From Dermatophilus congolensis (GTDB lineage Bacteria; Actinomycetota; Actinomycetes; Actinomycetales; Dermatophilaceae), in assembly GCA_030538115.1 (NCBI GenBank), contig JAUNUP010000001.1, positions 124,001-188,000 on the forward strand: a stretch of DNA of 64,000 nt. The letters are read 5' to 3'. The notes under the pieces were generated by a model, which was not told the origin of the DNA, made no database searches, and saw only the letters and a list, made by a program, of their open reading frames with translations. Positions 58,056 to 64,000 of the stretch are shown one piece after another. The translations under genes were made by a program, and so were the position numbers. The stretch's first letter is position 1; each line of letters begins with the position of its first letter.

Positions 58056-59035
58056 ACCGTCACGAGAGGCGTGAGACGCGCGAGCGTTTTGTCGCCGACG
58101 CCCGAGACCTCGGACAGTTCGTCGACACTGGTGAATCGACCGTTGCGGGTGCGCCACTCGATGATGCGTCCGGCGAGAACAGGGCCAACGCCGGGAAGCG
58201 TCTCCAGTTCGGCCTGATCGGCACGGTTGAGGTCGACCTTGCCGCCTGCCGCTGCGCTCCCCGACGCAGCGCCGCCCGCCGCTGCCCCCGGTGCTCCTGA
58301 CTGTGCCGCACCGCTCGCCACAGCGGTCGGTTTCTCGCCTCGTCCGAGAACGACTATCTGCTCTCCGTCCACCACCGGGCGCGCGAGGTTGACGGTGGCC
58401 GTATCCGCATCGGGAGCCATTCCCCCCGCGCGTCCCACGGCGTCCACGACACGGGCTCCGGATGCCAACCGGACGACACCCGGCTTGCGGACCTTACCGG
58501 CCACGTGCACCACGATTGTTGCCTGCGGCGACGCCTCTACTCCCCCGCTGGTGGGGGCCTCGGATGCGGGCGGTATTGCGGGCGCGCCCGTGCCGTGCGT
58601 CCCCAGCCTGGCACCGTCTCCCAGTGCCGAACCCGTCGCCGATGGATTCGCCGTCGACAGAGCGATCGACGCGGCGGGAACCCTCTGCTCTTTCGACTCC
58701 GCGGCCTGCCACCACCACCGGCCCATCAGCACGACCGCGATCAGTGCAGCGACCAGCGCCACTCCGGCGACGGCCGACAAGGTCGGTGCGGTCGACGCTC
58801 CGCGCAGGCCCGATGGAACGGAGAACAGTGAGCGGACCGAGGACTTTCGGGATTGGTTCGCCTCGTCGATGCCCCTGACGGCCCACCCTGTCTCGTCCGG
58901 AGACGAATCTGCGGCGGTCGCCCGCTCGTCGAACCGGGGAGCTTGCGGGTCTGCGTGCGTGTGCGCGGCCGCCGAGAGAACGCCCGGTCCAGGCGCGGGC
59001 CATGGTGGGACTGGTGAGTCGTGCGAAGGTCGCAT
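58052..59035 (-). CDS. comEA: competence DNA-binding protein ComEA
   Basis: A 327-residue membrane-anchored ComEA. A long polar cytoplasmic N-terminus (about 85 residues) precedes one helix (AVAGVALVAALIAVVLMG), a linker, an SLBB domain (ATIVVHVAGKVRKPGVVRLASGARVVDAVGRAGG) and a Gly/Ala-rich spacer. A helix-hairpin-helix DNA-binding domain ends the protein (KVDLNRADQAELETLPGVGPVLAGRIIEWR... SEVSGVGDKTLARLTPLVTV). It receives DNA outside the membrane and hands it to ComEC, to which it is translationally coupled. Confidence 0.92.
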   Translation of the reverse strand: MRPSHDSPVPPWPAPGPGVLSAAAHTHADPQAPRFDERATAADSSPDETGWAVRGIDEANQSRKSSVRSLFSVPSGLRGASTAPTLSAVAGVALVAALIAVVLMGRWWWQAAESKEQRVPAASIALSTANPSATGSALGDGARLGTHGTGAPAIPPASEAPTSGGVEASPQATIVVHVAGKVRKPGVVRLASGARVVDAVGRAGGMAPDADTATVNLARPVVDGEQIVVLGRGEKPTAVASGAAQSGAPGAAAGGAASGSAAAGGKVDLNRADQAELETLPGVGPVLAGRIIEWRTRNGRFTSVDELSEVSGVGDKTLARLTPLVTV

Positions 59036-59177
59036 GCCGTGACGCTAGATCCGAGCGGCCCCAGCGCGTCGGACCTCACCGGCCGCCTGTGGATGACGGA
59101 CACCCCGGTGCGGGGTTGTGGAAAGGTCGCTGACGGCTGTCTTCGGGCTGTCGACCTGCCGCTTCGGATCGTCGGGC

Positions 59178-60098
59178 CTAGACGTGCGGCGCGAGAGGTT
59201 CGTGTGCTCCCGGCACGAGCACCGCTCCGAGAGCGCCAGGTCCGACGTGCGCTGCCAGCACGGCGGGCAGCGGCACGACTTCGGGTTGCCCGATCAACGC
59301 GTCGATCGCCAGCAGGTCGGCGGCGAGCGTCTCGGCGAACGCCTGGGCGCGCGCGGCGGCGTCGACGTGGTGGACGACCACGCGCAACGGAACGCCCGCC
59401 TCCCGCACCCGCTCCAGTCCGATGTCGTGGAGGCGGGCCAATGCCCGGCCCTGAGTGCGAAGCTTCTCGACCGGCTCGATGTGACCGTCGGCCAGTTCGA
59501 GCAGCGGTTTGACGCCCAGCGCACCGCCGAGAAACGCGGAGGCGGCGCCGATGCGTCCCCCGCGCCGCAGGAATTCGAGGGTGTGTACGTAGAACAGGGT
59601 CACGGTCGAGGTGGCGGCCCCGAGCAACCGGGCGGCTATCTGCTCGACTCCCGCTTCGGCCGATTCATCGTCGGCCGCGTCGTCGCTGAGCGCCGCGAGT
59701 TCGCGCGCGGCCCCCAAGGCGGCCAGCCCGAGTCCTCCGCCGACCAGGCCGCTGTCGACGACGCGCACCGGCACGGGGGCGTCGCGGGCGGCAAGCGTCG
59801 CGGCCTCGCACGTGCCCGAGAGCTGGGCCGACAGGTGCATCGACAGGATGCGGCTCACACCTTGCGCGGCCAAGCTCTCGTAGACCTGCAAGAACGCCCG
59901 AGGTGAAGGACGCGACGTACTCACCCGCGGCTCCTTGCGGAGCCGCTCAGCGACCTCCAAGGGGGTGATGTCAACACCTTCGGTGAGGTCCTCGTCACCG
60001 AAGATCACGTGCAGAGGCACCACCGTGATGCCCAGCCCTGCCAACGCCGGGCCGATAAGGCCCGACGTGGAGTCAGTGACGAGGGCGAGGCGCGGCAC
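59178..60098 (-). CDS. DegV family fatty-acid-binding protein
   Basis: A 306-residue DegV (FakB-like) protein. Seen: LALVTDSTSGL at the start, FGDEDLTEGVDITPLEVAERLRKEPRVSTSRPSP (the TSQPSP-like lipid-head motif), HLSAQLSGTCEAA and the hydrophobic pocket region ending LEFLRRGGRIGAASAFLGGALGVKPLLEL. DegV proteins bind a fatty acid and in firmicutes present it to FakA kinase; no fakA is nearby. The GTG start at 60098 lies 18 nt after leuS. Confidence 0.9.
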   Translation of the reverse strand: MPRLALVTDSTSGLIGPALAGLGITVVPLHVIFGDEDLTEGVDITPLEVAERLRKEPRVSTSRPSPRAFLQVYESLAAQGVSRILSMHLSAQLSGTCEAATLAARDAPVPVRVVDSGLVGGGLGLAALGAARELAALSDDAADDESAEAGVEQIAARLLGAATSTVTLFYVHTLEFLRRGGRIGAASAFLGGALGVKPLLELADGHIEPVEKLRTQGRALARLHDIGLERVREAGVPLRVVVHHVDAAARAQAFAETLAADLLAIDALIGQPEVVPLPAVLAAHVGPGALGAVLVPGAHEPLAPHV

Positions 60099-60116
60099 GA
60101 CCGTGACCGGCGGCGA

Positions 60117-63026
60117 TCAGTTGGCGACGATGTTGACGAGGCCCGGCGGGCGCACGATGGTCTTTCGGATCGTCTTGCCCGCCACCAGCTCCGCGATGCG
60201 CGGCTCAGCCAGGGCTGCGGCCAGGAGGTCGTCCTCCGTGATGTCGGGAGCCACCTCGATGCGGGCTCGCACCTTGCCGAGCACCTGCACCACACACGTG
60301 ACCGTCTCGTCGGCGAGCAGCGAGGTGTCAGCCTGCGGGAACGGCTGGTAAACCACCGAATCGGTGTTGCCGAGACGATGCCACAGCTCTTCCGCCAGGT
60401 GCGGAGCCACGGGCGCGACCATGACGAGCAGCGGCTCGATCGCCTCCCGCGGCACACCCTCGATCTTGGTGAGCGCGTTGTTGTACTCGATGAGCTTGGC
60501 GATGGCCGTGTTGAAGCGCAGGCCGGCGTAGTCGGCGGCGACGCCCTCGATGGTGCGAGCGAGCAGGCGGGCGACCTCGGGCGACATCTCGCCGTCGATG
60601 ACGCTGACCTCGCCGGTCGTCTCGTCGATGACGTTGCGCCAGATGCGCTGCAGGAACCGCTGCGAGCCGACGACGGCCCGGGTCTCCCAAGGCTTGCTCA
60701 CGTCGAGCGGGCCCATGCTCATCTCGTACACGCGGAACGTGTCGGCGCCGTACGCCTCGTACATCTCGTCGGGGCTGACGACATTTTTGAGCGACTTGCC
60801 CATCTTGCCGTACTCGCGCACGACCTCCTGGCCCTGCCACGTGTACGTGGTGGTGGTCCCGGAGGCGTCGACCGACTCCTCGATCTCGGCGGCGGGCACG
60901 ATCTGGCCGCGCGCGTCACGGAACGCGTAGGCCTGGATGTAGCCCTGGTTGAACAGGCGACGGAACGGTTCGGCGCTGCTCACGTGCCCGAGGTCGAACA
61001 GCACCTTGTGCCAGAACCGGGCGTAGAGCAGGTGCAGCACCGCGTGCTCGACGCCTCCGACGTAGAGGTCGACGCCTCCGACATCGGGCAGCCCGGCGGG
61101 GGCTCCCTCGACCGGCTCGGGGCGCGGCCCCATCCAGTACTGCTCCACCGCCGGGTCGACGAACGCGTCCGCGTTGGCGGGGTCGAGGTAGCGAAGCTCG
61201 TACCAGCACGAACCCGCCCACTGCGGCATGACGTTCAGCTCGCGGCGATAGGTGCGCGGGCCGTCTCCGAGGTCGAGTTCGACGTTGGCCCACTCTTCGG
61301 CTCGTGCCAGCGGGGGCACGGGCTCGCTGGTGGAGTCGTCGGCGTCGAGCTTCTGCGGCGAGTAGTCGTCGACCTCCGGGAGCTCGACCGGCAGCATCGA
61401 CTCCGGGATCGCGACCGGGCCGTGGTCGTCGTACACGATGGGGAACGGCTCGCCCCAGTACCGCTGGCGGCTGAACAACCAGTCGCGCAGCTTGTACGTG
61501 ATCGAGCCGCGGCCTGCACCGATGCGCTCGAGGTAGGCGTTCATCGTCGCGATGGACTCGGCCTTGTCCATGCCGTTGAGGTCGATATCGGCGTTGGCGC
61601 TGTTGATCGACGGACCGTCGCCCGTGTACGCCTCGTCCTCCGGGTGGTCGGGGGTCGGCTGCACCGTGCGGATGATGTCGAGGTCGAAGGTTTTCGCGAA
61701 GTCCCAGTCGCGGGTGTCTTCGGCGGGCACGGCCATGATCGCGCCGGTGCCGTAGCCCATGAGCACGTAGTCGGCGACGAACACCGGGATGCGGCGGCCG
61801 TCAACGGGATTCGTGGCGAAGGTGCCGGTGAAGACGCCCGTCTTGTCCTTGGCGTCGGCCTGGCGTTCGAGGTCGGTCTTGCGGGCGGCTGCCACGACGT
61901 ACGCGCCGACGGCCTCCGCGGGTGTGGCGGCACCGCCGGTCCAGGCCTCGCGGGTGCCCTCGGGCCAGGCTGCCGGAACAAGGCGCTGCACGAGCGGGTG
62001 CTCGGGCGCCAGCACCATGAACGTCGCGCCGAAGAGGGTGTCGGAGCGCGTCGTGAAGACCTCGATCCGCTCCTCCGCGCCGTCGACCGTCTCCACTGCG
62101 AACTGCACGTTCGCACCGTGGGAGCGGCCGATCCAGTTGCGCTGCATGAGCTTGACGGCCTCGGGCCAGTCGACCCGGTCGAGGTCTTCGATGAGCCGGT
62201 CGGCGTACGTGGTGATGCGCATCATCCACTGGCGCATGTTGCGCTTGAAGACCGGGTAGTTGCCGATGTCGGAGCGGCCCTCGGCCGTGACCTCCTCGTT
62301 CGCCAGCACTGTGCCCAGTCCGGGGCACCAGTTGACCGGCGCCGACGAGACGTAGGCGAGGCGGTGGTCGTCGATGATGCGTCGGCGCGCGGACTCGTCG
62401 AGGTCGGCCCAGGCGGTGCCACCGGGCACTTCGCGGTTGCCGGAGGCGAACTCGGCCTCCAGCTCGGCGATCGGACGGGCCTTGCCTGTGCCGCCTGAGG
62501 CGTTGGGCGCCTCCGGATCGAACCAGGCGTTGAAGAGCTGCAAGAAGATCCACTGGGTCCAGCGGTAGAACGGCACGTCGGTGGTGGCGACCGAGCGACG
62601 GTCGTCGTGGCCCAGGCCGAGGCGGCGCAACTGGCGGCGCATGTTGGCGATGTTTTCTTCGGTCGTGATGCGCGGGTGCTGGCCCGTGGCGATCGCGTAC
62701 TGCTCCGCCGGGAGGCCGAACGCGTCGTAGCCGAGCGCGTGCAGCACGTTCTTGCCGGTCATGCGCTGGTAGCGGGCGTACGCGTCGGTGGCGATGTAGC
62801 CGAGCGGGTGGCCGACGTGCAGGCCCGCACCGGAGGGGTACGGGAACATGTCGAGAACGAAGAGCTTCTCGCGATCGGCGACCGCCGCCGGGTCGGCCCA
62901 CGGACCGGCCGGGTTGGGTGCGTGGTAGGTGCCCTCCGCCTCCCACTGGTCTTGCCAGTGGCGTTCGATGCGGTCGGCGACCTCCGCCGTGTACCGGTAC
63001 GCGGCTTCGCCCGGTGCTTCGCTCAT
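60117..63026 (-). CDS. leuS: leucyl-tRNA synthetase
   Basis: A 969-residue class I synthetase charging tRNA-Leu. Seen: the HIGH equivalent HVGH in [24 protein letters not shown], the editing domain ([24 protein letters not shown]), the KMSKS equivalent KMGKS in [14 protein letters not shown] and the C-terminal tRNA-binding domain ([28 protein letters not shown]). Length is normal for actinobacteria. No T-box leader is evident in the upstream gap. Confidence 0.97.
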   Translation of the reverse strand: MSEAPGEAAYRYTAEVADRIERHWQDQWEAEGTYHAPNPAGPWADPAAVADREKLFVLDMFPYPSGAGLHVGHPLGYIATDAYARYQRMTGKNVLHALGYDAFGLPAEQYAIATGQHPRITTEENIANMRRQLRRLGLGHDDRRSVATTDVPFYRWTQWIFLQLFNAWFDPEAPNASGGTGKARPIAELEAEFASGNREVPGGTAWADLDESARRRIIDDHRLAYVSSAPVNWCPGLGTVLANEEVTAEGRSDIGNYPVFKRNMRQWMMRITTYADRLIEDLDRVDWPEAVKLMQRNWIGRSHGANVQFAVETVDGAEERIEVFTTRSDTLFGATFMVLAPEHPLVQRLVPAAWPEGTREAWTGGAATPAEAVGAYVVAAARKTDLERQADAKDKTGVFTGTFATNPVDGRRIPVFVADYVLMGYGTGAIMAVPAEDTRDWDFAKTFDLDIIRTVQPTPDHPEDEAYTGDGPSINSANADIDLNGMDKAESIATMNAYLERIGAGRGSITYKLRDWLFSRQRYWGEPFPIVYDDHGPVAIPESMLPVELPEVDDYSPQKLDADDSTSEPVPPLARAEEWANVELDLGDGPRTYRRELNVMPQWAGSCWYELRYLDPANADAFVDPAVEQYWMGPRPEPVEGAPAGLPDVGGVDLYVGGVEHAVLHLLYARFWHKVLFDLGHVSSAEPFRRLFNQGYIQAYAFRDARGQIVPAAEIEESVDASGTTTTYTWQGQEVVREYGKMGKSLKNVVSPDEMYEAYGADTFRVYEMSMGPLDVSKPWETRAVVGSQRFLQRIWRNVIDETTGEVSVIDGEMSPEVARLLARTIEGVAADYAGLRFNTAIAKLIEYNNALTKIEGVPREAIEPLLVMVAPVAPHLAEELWHRLGNTDSVVYQPFPQADTSLLADETVTCVVQVLGKVRARIEVAPDITEDDLLAAALAEPRIAELVAGKTIRKTIVRPPGLVNIVAN

Positions 63027-63213
63027 CGGTATGTCCTTCGTTTCTCACTGCCGGGCCGCGCCGATGACGAGAGCGAGCGGCCGTCCACCAGGCGAATCAC
63101 TCGCCGATTCAAGTGCTCAGGCTACCGCAGCAGCCCCGCCGGCTTGAGCGCCGCACGGCTGGCGGACTCCTGGGAGCGTTGTCTTCGCCTCGTCTCCCCC
63201 AAGACGCGAAAGA

Positions 63214-63239
63214 GCCGCGCACCCTTGCGGATGCGCGGC
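63214..63239 (-). terminator. terminator after rpsT
   Basis: An 8-bp GC-rich stem (63214-63221 with 63232-63239), followed on the minus strand by TCTTTCG, lies about 25 nt past the rpsT stop. Confidence 0.65.
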
Positions 63240-63262
63240 CCTGACGAATGTCTCTGCTCCGG

Positions 63263-63532
63263 TCAGCCCTGCTGGCGCGCGTTGAAGTGGCGAGCCATCG
63301 CCGACTTCTTGTTGGCGGCCTGGTTCTTGTGGATGACGCCCTTGCTGACGGCCACGTCGAGCTTGCGCGATGCCACACGCAGGGCCTCGGTGGCGGCCTC
63401 GGTGTTGCCGGCGTCGAGCTGCTCACGGAACTTGCGGATGAACGTGCGCAGCTCCGACTTGTACGCCTTGTTGCGCTCGGTGCGCTTGGCGTTGGTCTTG
63501 ATGCGCTTCATCTGCGACTTGATGTTTGCCAC
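63263..63532 (-). CDS. rpsT: 30S ribosomal protein S20
   Basis: An 89-residue S20 that binds the 5' domain of 16S rRNA early in 30S assembly. Diagnostic segments: [30 protein letters not shown] and [19 protein letters not shown]. It lies upstream of leuS on the same strand, but a terminator and about 235 nt separate them, so it is a separate unit. Confidence 0.97.
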   Translation of the reverse strand: MANIKSQMKRIKTNAKRTERNKAYKSELRTFIRKFREQLDAGNTEAATEALRVASRKLDVAVSKGVIHKNQAANKKSAMARHFNARQQG

Positions 63533-63734
63533 GAATCTTCTCTCTCACGGTCGATGGACTGTCGGAAATGACAGGCCCTCCTCGCATCCGCATCCCGACT
63601 CTCAGCGAACAACCGAGTCGTCGTGGTGGGTGCGGTCAAGGAATGGGCTTGAGTGCGTGACTAGCGCACGACCTGGGCGCGCACGCAATCCACCAACTTA
63701 CCAGCGGCCAGACCGGGGCTCCAAACCGCGTGCG

Positions 63735-63774
63735 GTGACGGCGGCGTGGCTGACATGGGCCACACCGCCGTCGC
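63735..63774 (-). terminator. hairpin after the edge-truncated gene
   Basis: A long imperfect stem (63735-63750 with 63759-63774, one C-A mismatch plus a wobble) begins 6 nt past the stop of the minus-strand gene at the window edge. Part of it resembles the intergenic repeat at 48770-48798. Nothing else is seen in 63533-63734. Confidence 0.55.
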
Positions 63775-63779
63775 TGCAA

Positions 63780-64000
63780 TCACCGACAAGAGCCGACGCC
63801 CACACGCGTGATGTCTCGAATACGTCGGTCGAGCTTTGCGACTTCGACATCCTGTCCCATGGGGACACAAACGTGGGTATCCGTCCCGCGGATGACGTCG
63901 ACCTTCACCTTGTCGCCGAGCCAACCGCAGTTGCCCCACTTCCAGACACCGTCTTCCTGGTGCTTACCGCATACGTGAGCGGGGGCCGCCATGAGCACAT
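63780..64000 (-). CDS. small secreted four-cysteine protein (DUF6355-like), 5' end outside the window
   Basis: At least 73 codons, open at the window edge. Visible is the end of a likely signal peptide (MAAPAHV), then a mature domain with four cysteines (VCGK, WGNCGW, HVCVP, GSCR) and alternating Val/Lys strands (GDKVKVDVI). The spacing C...NCG...CVP-x-G...VG-x-C recalls the DUF6355 family of small exported actinobacterial proteins of unknown function, with two probable disulfides. An internal start near 63998 is possible but would cut the signal peptide, so I treat the gene as truncated by the window. Confidence 0.5.
   Translation of the reverse strand, partial: VLMAAPAHVCGKHQEDGVWKWGNCGWLGDKVKVDVIRGTDTHVCVPMGQDVEVAKLDRRIRDITRVGVGSCR

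Noticed and set aside
63027..63210. T-box leader for leuS
   Set aside because: No T-box core or specifier-type helix was recognised upstream of leuS.

Overview
The window is a high-GC (roughly 65-70% by eye), gene-dense chromosomal segment from an actinobacterium. Several features point to Micrococcales, perhaps near Dermacoccaceae or Intrasporangiaceae, but that placement is inference. They are the nrdR-nrdJ pair, lexA divergent from a small LysM membrane protein, the order leuS-degV-comEA-comEC beside rpsT, many GTG starts, ATGA/GTGA stop-start overlaps, and TAnnnT boxes placed 6-7 nt before start codons (probable leaderless mRNAs). I see no tRNA, rRNA, CRISPR array, insertion sequence or phage gene.

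Layout. 1-7.2 kb: an EcsC-like protein, the helicase HrpA, a uracil/xanthine-type permease and a small ABM-domain protein. 7.1-11.5 kb (minus): a compact four-gene cell-surface polysaccharide operon, made of a membrane-anchored PIG-L deacetylase, an ATP-grasp enzyme, a PgaC/IcaA-like processive glycosyltransferase and a TIM-barrel-like lipoprotein. 11.8-23.3 kb: a GntR/FadR-family repressor and a divergent nine-gene catabolic operon (RidA, DadA-like FAD oxidase, P5C dehydrogenase, N-methylproline-demethylase-like flavoprotein, flavin amine oxidase, SDR, Ser/Cys proline-racemase-family enzyme, MFS transporter, UspA). It looks dedicated to a proline-derived imino acid or betaine. 23.3-38.2 kb (minus): a long block reading oligopeptide ABC transporter, P1 peptidase, YigZ, Mrp Na+/H+ antiporter (mrpAB-C-D-E-F-G) and metY, with most junctions translationally coupled.

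38.4-41.3 kb holds a DUF445 membrane protein and a FUSC-like exporter. 41.4-48.6 kb is an exopolysaccharide locus: a secreted two-malectin glycosidase, a GT2-GT4 fusion glycosyltransferase and a divergent WcaJ-type priming transferase. 48.6-54.5 kb is DNA metabolism and stress: nrdJ and nrdR with candidate NrdR boxes, then a LysM division-inhibitor candidate and lexA sharing an intergenic region with four SOS-box-like sites. 54.6-63.5 kb is a LysR regulator and the housekeeping/competence run comEC, comEA, degV, leuS, rpsT. The right edge holds the 3' part of a small secreted cysteine-rich protein.

The most interesting parts are the imino-acid operon (a GTGATCAC operator in each divergent promoter; a demethylase lacking one [4Fe-4S] ligand), the PIG-L/ATP-grasp/GT2/lipoprotein operon, and the SOS-box cluster at lexA. 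No function here was checked by database search; all calls rest on motifs, length and context.
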